This document shows positions 50,276 to 59,329 of a stretch of DNA of 64,000 nucleotides, one piece after another. Each line of letters starts with the position of its first letter. The first letter of the stretch is position 1. The stretch comes from Clostridium sp. Marseille-P2415 (GTDB lineage Bacteria > Bacillota > Clostridia > Lachnospirales > Lachnospiraceae), in NCBI RefSeq assembly GCF_900155545.1, contig NZ_LT732525.1, forward strand, positions 339,856 through 403,855. Reading direction: 5' to 3'. The position numbers and the translations under genes are program-made. Under the pieces are notes generated by a model that was not told where the DNA came from, searched no databases, and saw nothing but the letters and a program-made list of their open reading frames with translations.

Positions 50276-51281
50276 TGACCTTCCCACCTCCCCGCACAAG
50301 ACCGCCGGTTTCGCACTGTCTGTGACAGGCAACGAAATGTCCCGGTTCCAGTTCCTTTAATTCCGGAACACTGCTTTTGCATAGATCCACAGCATAGGGA
50401 CACCGGTTGGAAAAATTACAGGAAGTCCCCGTCAGCCTCAAATCAGGCGGTGTCCCCGGAATGGCCGACAGTTCTTCCCCGGAATCACTGCCAAGCTTTG
50501 GCATGGAATCCAGCAATCCCCACGTATATGGATGCAGCGGCTTATGATACAGTTCCCCGCACGTGGTATACTCAACCGTCTTGCCTGCATACATGACCAT
50601 CACGCTGTCACACATCTGCCATACCACACCCAGATTATGGGTGATCAGGAGGACCGCAGTTCCGTTTTTATCTCTCATCTCTTTTAACAGCTCCAGAACC
50701 TGTGCCTGAACGGTCACATCAAGAGCCGTAGTGGGCTCGTCCGCAATGATCATCTTGGGATTGCTGCAGATGGACATGGCAATGATAACGCGCTGGCACA
50801 TCCCGCCGGATAATTCATAAGGATAGGAATCCATCCGGCGTCTGGCATCGGGAATGCCTACTTTCTTTAAAGCCTCTTCCCCCATGCGCCAGGCTTCCTG
50901 CCTGCTTACCTTCTGATGGGTACAAATCATTTCCACCATCTGGTGTCCCACTTTAAAGACCGGCGATAAGGAAGTCATGGGGTTCTGGAAAATCATGGAA
51001 ACATCTCTTCCCCGAAAGGTCAGCAGTTCTTTTTTCCCCAGCTTTAATACATCGGTACCGTCAAAGACTATGCTGCCGCTTACTATTTTTCCGGTCCCGG
51101 CCGGCAAAAGCCGGATAATGGACGAGGATGTAACGCTTTTTCCGGAACCGGATTCGCCCACAATTCCCATGATCTCCCCCCGGCTGATGCGAAAGCTCAC
51201 TCCATCTACGGCTTTGCTTACGCCGCTTGCCGTATAAAAATAGGTTTTCAGATCATTCACGGTTAATAATACATCACTCAC
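50268..51281 (-). CDS. Oligopeptide/dipeptide ABC transporter ATP-binding protein (OppD/DppD type)
   Basis: A 337-residue ATPase: Walker A GESGSGKSVTSSSI, signature LSGGMCQRVIIAMS, Walker B MIIADEPTTALD, His of LLITHNLGV, and the C-terminal Cys cluster CNFSNRCPYAVDLC. I choose GTG at 51281, seven bases after AGGAGG; the frame is open to an ATG at 51302 that overlies the ribosome site. It heads the pair of ATPases of the transporter. Confidence 0.93.
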   Translation of the reverse strand: MSDVLLTVNDLKTYFYTASGVSKAVDGVSFRISRGEIMGIVGESGSGKSVTSSSIIRLLPAGTGKIVSGSIVFDGTDVLKLGKKELLTFRGRDVSMIFQNPMTSLSPVFKVGHQMVEMICTHQKVSRQEAWRMGEEALKKVGIPDARRRMDSYPYELSGGMCQRVIIAMSICSNPKMIIADEPTTALDVTVQAQVLELLKEMRDKNGTAVLLITHNLGVVWQMCDSVMVMYAGKTVEYTTCGELYHKPLHPYTWGLLDSMPKLGSDSGEELSAIPGTPPDLRLTGTSCNFSNRCPYAVDLCKSSVPELKELEPGHFVACHRQCETGGLVRGGGKVNE

Positions 51282-51294
51282 AGCAGCACCTCCT

Positions 51295-52482
51295 TTACTC
51301 ATAGTTCTTTCTCATTTCTGCAAAGCTCTGTTTTACTTTATCCATATTATCAGATGATGACAGCAGATCCAACGCGGTAAATGCCAGGGCTTTGGCTCCT
51401 GTCAGCACAGCCTTTTTTCCGGCCTCGCTTTTACATGCCTCTTCAAATTCCCTGGTATGGCCTCGAAGCTCCGGTACTACCTGCACATAAGACTGAAGCG
51501 CCGGAAGCACGTGGGTGATATTCCCTACATCCGTACATCCGATTCCCAGCTCTTTTCTTCTCGGCATGACCGTTTCCCCAAGTTCCGTTAAATTTTTTTC
51601 CAGCAGCTTTTCAAGCTCCCGGTTATTGCGGATGTCTTCATAGGTACAGCCATCCCACTCATACTTAAATGCGGTTCCTGTCATCCGGGCAATGGACTGT
51701 CCTGCTTCCAGGAATTCCTTTAAGATCTTTTCTTTGAACTTCTTGTCAAAAGACCGCACCGTAAATTTTGCCCGGCAAAAATCCGGTATATGGATGGGTT
51801 CTCTGCCCCCATCCGTAATCACTCCCAGGATCGTCCCTCTGCCATTCCAGCAAAGCCGCTGTCCGTTTACATACTGAAACAAAAGAAGCAGGGGATCAAG
51901 TGCGCTGATCCCTTCTTCCGGCCACGTGGCTCCGTGGGCGCTCTTTCCGTGAAATTCAACGCTTAAATCGGTTTTCGAATAGGAAATATCATTAACCACC
52001 GTCTCATTGGCAGAATGAATGATCATGGCTGCATCCAAGTCCTTAAACGCACCTCTCTCCAGCATGATCACCTTTCCTCCGCCGCCCTCTTCCGCCGGAG
52101 TGCCGAAAACAGATATCTTTCCGCCCAGCCTGCCGATCACGGCACGCACTCCGGCACCTGCTCCGGCCGACATCGCCGCCATCAGATTATGGCCGCAGGA
52201 ATGTCCCATGCCCGGTACCGCATCATATTCAGCAAGAAATCCGATATGGGGCCCCGGCTTTCTGCTGTCATATTCCGCATGAAACGCAGTATCCAGACCG
52301 CAGATCCCTTTTTCCGTTTCAAAGCCAAATGACTCTAAAAGTTCCCTTACGGCTTTGCTGGATTTATATTCGTTAAAATTATATTCGGGATTGTCCCAGA
52401 GGTATTTAGCCAGTCCCCAAAGCTCATCCGCTTTTTCCTCAATGGTTTGCTCCGCATCTTTTTTTATCCTGTTTAATTCCAT
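51295..52482 (-). CDS. M20 family amidohydrolase (aminobenzoyl-glutamate hydrolase-like)
   Basis: A 395-residue M20D-type amidohydrolase. Metal-binding elements are MGHSCGHNLMAA, the pair TPAEEGGGGK, and SANET; AEYDAVPGMGHSCGHN is typical of AbgB-like enzymes that cleave p-aminobenzoyl-glutamate or related N-acyl-amino acids. It lies between the ATPase and permease genes of the transporter, 13 bases before the OppD start codon, so the hydrolase is produced in step with uptake. Confidence 0.88.
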   Translation of the reverse strand: MELNRIKKDAEQTIEEKADELWGLAKYLWDNPEYNFNEYKSSKAVRELLESFGFETEKGICGLDTAFHAEYDSRKPGPHIGFLAEYDAVPGMGHSCGHNLMAAMSAGAGAGVRAVIGRLGGKISVFGTPAEEGGGGKVIMLERGAFKDLDAAMIIHSANETVVNDISYSKTDLSVEFHGKSAHGATWPEEGISALDPLLLLFQYVNGQRLCWNGRGTILGVITDGGREPIHIPDFCRAKFTVRSFDKKFKEKILKEFLEAGQSIARMTGTAFKYEWDGCTYEDIRNNRELEKLLEKNLTELGETVMPRRKELGIGCTDVGNITHVLPALQSYVQVVPELRGHTREFEEACKSEAGKKAVLTGAKALAFTALDLLSSSDNMDKVKQSFAEMRKNYE

Positions 52483-52491
52483 ACTTTTCCC

Positions 52492-53388
52492 CTACTTTTT
52501 CATTTTAGGATCCAGCACATCCCGGATCCCGTCACCCAGAAGATTAAAACCGATCACCGTGATCAGGATAAATACCCCCGATACCGCGGCAATATGAGGT
52601 GCCGTATTAAGAGAATTTCTTCCGGCGCGCAGGATGCTTCCCCAGGAAGCGGTGGGCAGTTCGATCCCAAGGCCCAGGAAGCTTAACGCAGCTTCTGAAA
52701 TAATGGCACTGGCTATGTTTAAAGTAGCATACACGATCACTTCTGAGATCGTGTTGGGCAGTATATGGTGAACCAGCATACGGAAATGGGAAATTCCGAT
52801 GACCCTTCCCGCATTGCAGTACTCTTCCTTTTTTACGACCAGAACCTGTCCTCTTACCACTCTGGCAAACCTGGGTATCTCCGCAATGCCGATGGCAAGA
52901 ATTACATTGATGATACCGGAACCGAGAACTGTCATAAGAACAATGGAAAGCAGAATAAAAGGAAAGGCCAGAACTCCATCCATGATCCGCATCAGGACCC
53001 CATCCACGATTCCGCCCATATATCCCGCGATCAGACCTAAGATGACACCTGTGATACCGCCTACGATGGTCGCACCTGCTGCAACCAGAAGAGATACTCT
53101 TGCACCGTAGCAGATTCTGGCAAACAAATCCCTTCCGTACTCGTCGGTTCCGAATAAATGGCCTTTCTCAAAAAAAGTAAGATATGCATCAATGGGATGG
53201 ATCTCATTGGGCTTTCCATCCGTGATAAACGGTGCCAGTATGGCAATTGCGATCATAAAGCAGACCGCAGCCAGTCCGATGACCGCCGTTTTGTTTCTTT
53301 TCAGTTTATTCCATGCGCTGTTTGCTTTTCGTTCTTTCCTTAATATTTCTTCATGGGACTCACGGTCTAATCCGAGCGTTTTTGCCAT
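52492..53388 (-). CDS. Oligopeptide/dipeptide ABC transporter permease (OppC/DppC type)
   Basis: A 298-residue permease with a cytoplasmic N-terminus, six helices, the N-terminal OppC motif (SAWNKLKRNKTAVIGLAAV), LFGTDEYGRDLFARICYGARVSL, and the EAA loop EAALSFLGLGIELPTASWGSIL. It starts immediately after the stop of the OppB gene. Confidence 0.94.
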   Translation of the reverse strand: MAKTLGLDRESHEEILRKERKANSAWNKLKRNKTAVIGLAAVCFMIAIAILAPFITDGKPNEIHPIDAYLTFFEKGHLFGTDEYGRDLFARICYGARVSLLVAAGATIVGGITGVILGLIAGYMGGIVDGVLMRIMDGVLAFPFILLSIVLMTVLGSGIINVILAIGIAEIPRFARVVRGQVLVVKKEEYCNAGRVIGISHFRMLVHHILPNTISEVIVYATLNIASAIISEAALSFLGLGIELPTASWGSILRAGRNSLNTAPHIAAVSGVFILITVIGFNLLGDGIRDVLDPKMKK

Positions 53389-54342
53389 TTAGCTCCCTCC
53401 TTCATAACTGACATTTGGATTGATGATCATGTAGATCACATCCACAAGCATATTGATGATTACGAAGGCCAGTGCGATCACCAGAACCGCTCCCTGTATC
53501 AGGGCATAGTCTCTGTTATCGATCGCACCCACGATCAGGGTTCCCATACCCGGCCATGAAAAAATGGTTTCCGTAAGGATCGCTCCGGCAAAGCAGCCTG
53601 CCAGCTGCAGTCCCAGCACCGTGATGAGAGGCGGCAATGCACTTTTTAATGCATACTTCCAGATCACCACATACTCCTTCATTCCTCTGGCCCTCAGGGC
53701 GCGAATGGAATCGCCGTGAATGGACTCCAGAATGCTGGAACGGGCGATTCTGGAAAAGGTAGCCGTGGGAATCGTCGCAAGGCAGAAGCAGGGAAGAACC
53801 ATATGGCGGATCACATCTCCGATCCCATTGGAAATACTTCCCATGCCAAGAACCGGCAGCCAGCCAAGATTTACGCTGAAAAGCAGGACGAGCATAAGAC
53901 CCAGCCAGAAAATAGGCATGGAGACACCGACCAGCGCCAGTATCATAAACACATAATCAAACAGGGTGCCCTGACGGACCGCAGAGGTCACACCGATCAG
54001 AAGGCCCGCAATGAGCGCGATGAAAACCGAGGGCAATGCAATCAGCAGAGTGTTTGGGATCCGTTTTGCTATCAGGCCGAGCACCGGCTGATTGTAGGAA
54101 TAGGAAACCCCGAAATCCCCTTTTAAGATATGGATCATATAATCCTTGTATTGACCCGCAAGTGACTGGTCAAGGCCCATGGTCTCCCGCATCTTTTCCA
54201 CATCTTCCACAGATGCCTGAGGCCCCAGAACCGCTCTGGCCGGATCACCCGGTATCATTCTGGTCAGTATAAAGGTCAGCGTGACAACCACAAAAAGAGA
54301 CGGAATGATCTGTAAACATCTGATTAATATTGTTTTTAACAT
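53389..54342 (-). CDS. Oligopeptide/dipeptide ABC transporter permease (OppB/DppB type)
   Basis: A 317-residue permease. The N-terminus LKTILIRCLQIIPSLFVVVTLTFILTRMIPGDPA is typical, with six helices and the EAA-like loop RALRARGMKEYVVIWKYALKSALPPLI. The ATG at 54342 has GAGAGGAG; a frame open to 54486 covers only the hairpin region and the end of the binding-protein gene. Confidence 0.94.
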   Translation of the reverse strand: MLKTILIRCLQIIPSLFVVVTLTFILTRMIPGDPARAVLGPQASVEDVEKMRETMGLDQSLAGQYKDYMIHILKGDFGVSYSYNQPVLGLIAKRIPNTLLIALPSVFIALIAGLLIGVTSAVRQGTLFDYVFMILALVGVSMPIFWLGLMLVLLFSVNLGWLPVLGMGSISNGIGDVIRHMVLPCFCLATIPTATFSRIARSSILESIHGDSIRALRARGMKEYVVIWKYALKSALPPLITVLGLQLAGCFAGAILTETIFSWPGMGTLIVGAIDNRDYALIQGAVLVIALAFVIINMLVDVIYMIINPNVSYEGGS

Positions 54343-54369
54343 ATATCTCCTCTCGTGTCTTTCAAATGG

Positions 54370-54393
54370 GGGATATTGCAGAAGCAATATCCC
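54370..54393 (-). promoter_or_regulatory. Stem-loop between binding-protein and permease genes
   Basis: A perfect ten-base stem GGGATATTGC/GCAATATCCC with a four-base loop, without a T-run. Such hairpins protect the upstream mRNA segment so that binding protein is made in excess of permease. Confidence 0.7.
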
Positions 54394-54406
54394 TCCTTCC
54401 TTTTTG

Positions 54407-56038
54407 TTACTTCGATAACCATACGTTGGTGTCCGGAGTACAGATCTTGACCTTTCCGTCGGCTCTCTGTACCATGCCCTGAACATTGGAGCTTACACCC
54501 CAGTTTACATTTTCATTTGCATAAAAGATTCCGGGATACTGCTTTACGATAACAGCGAGAGCTTTCTTGTATAATTCCGCCCGCTTTTCCTGATCCGTGG
54601 TCAGTAATGCGTCGTCTAAATACTGATCCACTTCTCCGTTTGAGAAGCCCTGGCCGTTTCCAAGGGAACCGATGGCACTGGTATGGAACAGCTTGTTTAA
54701 GAAGAAATACGGATCCGGGTACCAGGTCCAGGACATTGCAAATACATCGGCTTCTCCGGATGCTCCTATTTCGCTGAAGGTTCCCCATTCACTGGTATTA
54801 ATGTTTACGTTGATGTTTAAATTCTGTTTTAAATAAGCCTGGAATAAGGTTGCCATCTTTACTCTGGCTTCCGTATTGGAAATGTAGATATCCATGTCAA
54901 ATCCATCCGGATATCCGGCCTCTGCCAGAAGTTTTTTGGCTCCTTCCGGATCATAGGCGGGAACTTCTGATTCAAGGCTGGAATCGTATCCCCAGGATCC
55001 CGGAGGCAGCGGCAGGCTGGCAGGTTTCGCTTCCTGATACTGATATACACCGGCGGTAAGCTCCTCTACATTGACCGCTTTTATGATCGCCTCCCTGACC
55101 CGGATATCGGCGGTAGGACCTTTTTTCTGATTGAAATAGATATAGGCAACATGAAGTCCCGGTGTTTCCATCAATTCTACGGACTGGTCGTCTCTGGCGA
55201 TCTGAACTGCTTCCCCGGTTAAACTGGTTGCCACATTGATCTCTCCGGTACGAAGGGCATTGACTGCCTGGTTTCCATCGCTGATAGGCTTAAAGGTAAC
55301 GCCATCCAGATAAGGAGCCGCCGCCCAGTATTTGTCGTTGCGGGTTAATTCCGCTTTCTGGTCCAGTTCAAAGGATTTCAGTGCAAACGGACCGGTCCCT
55401 ACAAGATGAGTGCCAAAATCATCTCCCCAGCCCTCAACCTCTTCTTTTGGTACGATCACATTTCCTGCGTCGGTCAATGCGGTTAAGAATACGGCATTTG
55501 GCTCTGCCAGATAGCAGACCACTTCCGTATCGCTGACCACTTCGCAGTGATCCAGCATGTCCAGCCTGTCCATGGCAGAAAGCTCATGGGAACGCTCTAA
55601 GGAATATTTCACATCCTCTGCCGTCATCTTTCTTCCGTCCTGATATTTTCCCGGCTGGAAATAAACATCATCGCGGAGGGTAAAGGTATAAGCAAGGCCA
55701 TCCTCGCTTACGGTCCAGGATTTGGCAAGTCCCGGCTGAATTTCAGTCAGATCCGTATTGTATTCCACAAGGGTATCACATACGGTTCCGATAATCTGGG
55801 ATTCATAGGTTCCCGTATACTTTACAGGATCCAGATTCTTGGGGGAAGAAGAAAGGGAAATTGTTAAAACGCCGCCGGATACCGGTTCCCCTGCTGCTTT
55901 CTCCGCTCCCGCCGTTCCCTGGGCTGCACCGGCTGCTTCCGTCGTTTCCGCCGTTGAGGCTGAATGATCAGAGCCGCATGCACTTAGAACAGCAGAAACA
56001 GCCACGGTTAAAATTGCTGCTAAGATTCTCTTTTTCAT
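54407..56038 (-). CDS. Peptide ABC transporter substrate-binding lipoprotein (family 5)
   Basis: A 543-residue lipoprotein of the DppA/OppA family: signal peptide with lipobox VLSACG, a short Thr/Ala-rich linker, then GGVLTISLSSSPKNLDPVKYTG, LAKSWTVSEDGLAYTFTLRDDVYF and MTAEDVKYSLER. It captures peptides or a related amide outside the membrane for the permease genes downstream. The ligand cannot be told from sequence; the three associated M20 enzymes suggest N-acylated amino acids or dipeptides. Confidence 0.94.
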   Translation of the reverse strand: MKKRILAAILTVAVSAVLSACGSDHSASTAETTEAAGAAQGTAGAEKAAGEPVSGGVLTISLSSSPKNLDPVKYTGTYESQIIGTVCDTLVEYNTDLTEIQPGLAKSWTVSEDGLAYTFTLRDDVYFQPGKYQDGRKMTAEDVKYSLERSHELSAMDRLDMLDHCEVVSDTEVVCYLAEPNAVFLTALTDAGNVIVPKEEVEGWGDDFGTHLVGTGPFALKSFELDQKAELTRNDKYWAAAPYLDGVTFKPISDGNQAVNALRTGEINVATSLTGEAVQIARDDQSVELMETPGLHVAYIYFNQKKGPTADIRVREAIIKAVNVEELTAGVYQYQEAKPASLPLPPGSWGYDSSLESEVPAYDPEGAKKLLAEAGYPDGFDMDIYISNTEARVKMATLFQAYLKQNLNINVNINTSEWGTFSEIGASGEADVFAMSWTWYPDPYFFLNKLFHTSAIGSLGNGQGFSNGEVDQYLDDALLTTDQEKRAELYKKALAVIVKQYPGIFYANENVNWGVSSNVQGMVQRADGKVKICTPDTNVWLSK

Positions 56039-56147
56039 AATGGTTCCTCTTTTCCTTTTATATTAATAAAACGACAGCTAAAGAAAGCATAGTCGCCTTT
56101 AACTATCGTCATATCCAAACTATATCAAATTTGTATGAAGCCATTCT

Positions 56148-57317
56148 TTATGCGTGATCCTTGAGCCATTCCATGGCCGTATTGGCATAAATTGCTGCCA
56201 TTTTATGCAGGCTTTCCTCATGAAACGTAACTCTGGGGTCATGAACGCCGTAAGGATATCCTTCTTCTTCCGAACCGGTTCCGACCCAGTAAAGAACCGA
56301 TGGCACAAGCTGTGAGATAACGGAAAAATCCTCTGAGCCGGTCATGCGGGGCAATTCATAACAAGTACCAGGTCCGAGAAGACCGTCAATATAACCGGTG
56401 GAGGCGGTGAGCAGATCCCCGTTATTTTCCATGGGCGGAACGCCCTCATGAAGAAATTCCACTTCTGCTTCTCCCCGGAATGCGGAGGCAGTCTGACTTG
56501 CAATCTGAATCAGACGTTCTTTTGCAAAGCTTCTGACCTTTGTATTCATGGTACGGATGGTTCCCTTTAACACTGCCGTTTCCGGAAAAATGTTAGACGC
56601 TGTTCCTGCACTAATCTGGCAGATGCTTACTACCAGCATTTCGTCGGGATGTACTTCCCGGCTGTTTAATGTCTGCAGGGCCAGATGGATATGAACTGCT
56701 ATGTTAATGGGATCGATGCAGTCATGGGGTGCGGCACCGTGACCGCCTTTTCCCTTTACCGTAATGGTGAATATATCGCTGGAAGCACATGCCGTATCCC
56801 GGGAAAAGCCCACGGTTCCTGAGGTTTTATGTACCACATGGAGAGCCATTGCCGAATCCACGGAAGGATTCTCAAGAACTCCTGCCCTCACCATATCCAG
56901 GGCGCCGCCCACTCCTTCTTCACACGGCTGGAACATAAATTTCACCGTTCCTTCTAATTCGGCTTCCCTTTCTTTTAAAATGCGGGCTGCCAACAGGAGG
57001 GCACCGGTATGGATATCATGCCCGCAGGCATGCATAAAACCGTTTTCCGATGCAAAATCCAGTCCGGTTTCCTCTCTCATGGGAAGGGCATCCATATCAG
57101 CTCTCAGCAAAAATGTTTTTCCGGGTTTTCCTGCTAATGCCGTGATACCTGCAATTCCGCACCGGGCTGGCTCATATCCAAAGGATATCAGCTCTTTTTT
57201 CACAAGCTCCACTGTCTTTGGAAGTTCAAAACCGATTTCCGGATTCTTATGGATCTGGCGTCTGATCTCAATTCCATAAGACTCCAGCTCTCTTGCCCTG
57301 GATAATACATCACTCAT
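56148..57317 (-). CDS. M20 family amidohydrolase (N-acyl-amino acid amidohydrolase-like)
   Basis: A 389-residue M20D enzyme of the hippurate hydrolase/IAA-amino acid hydrolase type: RADMDALPMREETGLDFAS, HACGHDIHTGALL, FQPCEEGVGGA, and the last His-containing segment HDPRVTFHEES. The Cys of HACGHD binds the metals in this subfamily. Third M20 enzyme of the cluster, with its own promoter upstream. Confidence 0.92.
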   Translation of the reverse strand: MSDVLSRARELESYGIEIRRQIHKNPEIGFELPKTVELVKKELISFGYEPARCGIAGITALAGKPGKTFLLRADMDALPMREETGLDFASENGFMHACGHDIHTGALLLAARILKEREAELEGTVKFMFQPCEEGVGGALDMVRAGVLENPSVDSAMALHVVHKTSGTVGFSRDTACASSDIFTITVKGKGGHGAAPHDCIDPINIAVHIHLALQTLNSREVHPDEMLVVSICQISAGTASNIFPETAVLKGTIRTMNTKVRSFAKERLIQIASQTASAFRGEAEVEFLHEGVPPMENNGDLLTASTGYIDGLLGPGTCYELPRMTGSEDFSVISQLVPSVLYWVGTGSEEEGYPYGVHDPRVTFHEESLHKMAAIYANTAMEWLKDHA

Positions 57318-57360
57318 AGCCGCGATCCTCCAAATTCATATTTATAAATATATGGTGAAT

Positions 57361-57389
57361 ATTTTAGCAAGAGTGATTTTCTTTGTAAA
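57361..57389 (-). promoter_or_regulatory. Sigma-A type promoter of the transporter-peptidase unit
   Basis: Minus-strand TTTACA (57384-57389), 17 bases, TAAAAT (57361-57366), 44 bases before the M20 gene. TGTGCA occurs twice as a direct repeat just upstream, a possible regulator site. Confidence 0.6.
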
Positions 57390-57456
57390 TAACTATTTGC
57401 ACATTTAATTTTACACAATTTAAGCATAATGCACATGGTTAAATCTGGATTGTGGA

Positions 57457-58128
57457 TTATAGATCCGTTAATTCAGAAACCATACGGGCCAGCAAGGTCC
57501 TCGGAAGGATCACCGGCTTATTGGTCTCCCTTGCGAACAGCCTTTTCATTTCCTGGCTGTAACCGATGCAGTCTAAGACGATCAAATCTCCCTCTTCATC
57601 CTTAATAAGTCTGGCTGTTTCTTCCAGCTCCTCCCACGCTCCATAAGGGGAACCGGCGAAAACCCTGACCTCTTTCACGATTTCGGACCACTTTTTCCTG
57701 CTCTGTTCCAACTGCAAGGGAGACGGGGTCACCGCAATAATCGAGGAATCCGCTGTAAAAAGAGGAACGTTCCTGTCAAGAATTTCACATGGATAAATCA
57801 GGGGAACCGATGCCTTCAGCGTATCCGGGAACTTTCCCGTACAAAACATCATAATAAGGGCTGCCCCCTCCTCTTCCAGCTCATGGATCGCATTCTGAAG
57901 TCTTGGAATGATATGGCGTTCCGCAAAGGTAACGGAAGAGCCGTCATTCATTCTGGACACCAGCACATAATCCCCTTCCTCCGGTTTGAATTTCTCAATC
58001 TCCTCTGCTGTCAGGCCATCTAATCCTCCTTTCTCCAGTAATTCCGCCTTTCCATTAAAAATACTCATGATATCCGCCGTAACATCTGTCCTGGGACTCT
58101 GCCCGACCGTAATGGCACCTATCTTCAT
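57457..58128 (-). CDS. AroM family protein
   Basis: A 223-residue protein of the AroM family (KIGAITVGQSPRTDV at the N-terminus, DYVLVSRMNDGSSVTFAERHI, FCTGKFP, IVLDCIGYSQEMK). AroM was named for linkage to aroL in E. coli; its role is unknown. The fold looks like aspartate/glutamate racemases (Cys in FCTG and LDCIG at the expected two positions), so an amino acid racemase-like role is possible, but this is inference. First gene of the peptide cluster. Confidence 0.85.
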   Translation of the reverse strand: MKIGAITVGQSPRTDVTADIMSIFNGKAELLEKGGLDGLTAEEIEKFKPEEGDYVLVSRMNDGSSVTFAERHIIPRLQNAIHELEEEGAALIMMFCTGKFPDTLKASVPLIYPCEILDRNVPLFTADSSIIAVTPSPLQLEQSRKKWSEIVKEVRVFAGSPYGAWEELEETARLIKDEEGDLIVLDCIGYSQEMKRLFARETNKPVILPRTLLARMVSELTDL

Positions 58129-58201
58129 CTTTTGATCTCCCTTCGCTTATGTGTTCTATACAATTCAATGAATGAATATACAGACTTGTTGATTTTTCTA
58201 G

Positions 58202-58230
58202 ATTTTATCAGTGTCTCTCAGATATGTCAA
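58202..58230 (-). promoter_or_regulatory. Sigma-A promoter of aroM
   Basis: Minus-strand consensus TTGACA (58225-58230), 17 bases, TAAAAT (58202-58207), 74 bases before the aroM start, leaving a leader long enough for regulation. Confidence 0.75.
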
Positions 58231-58273
58231 CATGGCAATGAAAATACAAGCGTTAAAAAGTCATTTACCATAT

Positions 58274-59182
58274 TTATAAAAATTTTATAGAAAGCTCATC
58301 AAGCTCGGAACGAAGCCTGAAATCCGTGCATTTTGCGGCAATGGGCGAAAACAGCCTCAGGGTTTCCTCTGCCCGCCTTTTCCACGTGGACGGATTTACA
58401 AATTCGATGGTACGCATATTGTGAAGCCGGTCGGACAGTGCCACCAGCGCTCCTCTGTCATCCTCACAGGAAAAAGAATGTTCAAAATCCCGGTATGCGG
58501 AAAGCACCTCCCAAATCCCCGGCCCCATCTCTTTCAAAGCCTCCCTCAGATGTTCACATTCCGGAATATCGTGGAGAAGCCCTGTGCAGACAGTACCCTC
58601 GTCAGCCCCCATATCTGCCAGTATAACAGCCACATTTAAGGAGTGGGTAATATACTCCTCCCCGGATTTTCTTTTCTTCCCTTCATGAAAAACGGCCGCC
58701 AGTTCATAGATCTCTTTTAACCGTTCCCGGTCACATTCCACTCCATTTTCTTTTAAAGTAAGGCACAGTATCTGCCATAATTCTTCGGGTGTTTTATACA
58801 GTTCCGTTGTTTTTAAATACAGTTCCATGGTTTGCCTGTCTCCTTTCACGGAAGCATCGCGGACATAGAACGCTCTCAAAAGGACCGGAGAATAGCCGAA
58901 CTGAGCGCCGAAGGATTTGGTAAAGCCACTGTGAGTCTCCCAGCCGTAGTCCAGAGCCGCATCAAGAATCCGCCGTCCCCGGCAGATTTCCTTTGCGGCT
59001 GCCATAAGGCGCCTCTGTTTTACAAACTCCATAGGGGAAACCCCCAGCTTTTCCTTAAAGCATCGGGAAAAATACCCCGGAGAATACCCTGCCCGGGCGG
59101 AAAGCTGTTTTACGGTCAGCGTTTCCTGTAAATGTTCCTCAATATAAGCGGCGCTCATGGCAATCCGGTCATTCTGTTCCAT
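58274..59182 (-). CDS. AraC-type regulator fused to a SpoT/MESH1-like HD hydrolase domain
   Basis: A 302-residue protein. Residues 1-105 are an AraC DNA-binding domain with two helix-turn-helices (LTVKQLSARAGYSPGYFSRCFKEKLG and ILDAALDYGWETHSGFTKSFGAQFGYSP). From about 150 follows a (p)ppGpp-hydrolase-like HD domain: YITHS with His180, LLHDIPE with His204-Asp205 and Glu208, and LSDRLHNMRT with Asp251 and Asn255. The His180-His204 spacing of 24 matches RelA/SpoT enzymes. The Asp next to Glu in the ED motif is Cys209 here, and the loop before Asp251 is shorter. ATG at 59182 is set by AAGGAGG. Confidence 0.85.
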   Translation of the reverse strand: MEQNDRIAMSAAYIEEHLQETLTVKQLSARAGYSPGYFSRCFKEKLGVSPMEFVKQRRLMAAAKEICRGRRILDAALDYGWETHSGFTKSFGAQFGYSPVLLRAFYVRDASVKGDRQTMELYLKTTELYKTPEELWQILCLTLKENGVECDRERLKEIYELAAVFHEGKKRKSGEEYITHSLNVAVILADMGADEGTVCTGLLHDIPECEHLREALKEMGPGIWEVLSAYRDFEHSFSCEDDRGALVALSDRLHNMRTIEFVNPSTWKRRAEETLRLFSPIAAKCTDFRLRSELDELSIKFL

Positions 59183-59277
59183 TCCTTCTGCCTCCTTTTT
59201 CATTTTCCACGTGGTAATCCCATTATAACTGAAAAACCGGGACCTGGCTGTTCCAAAAATGCCTTTTTCCAGATAAT

Positions 59278-59323
59278 AAAAAACGGAGTTTCCAAAACCG
59301 TTTTTCCGAAATCTCCGTTTTTT
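59278..59323 (-). terminator. Rho-independent terminator of the arginine operon
   Basis: AAAACGGAG/CTCCGTTTT arms with an extended TTTC/GAAA stem, followed by TTTTTTATT on the minus strand, just after the argD stop. Confidence 0.85.
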
Positions 59324-59329
59324 GCTATT

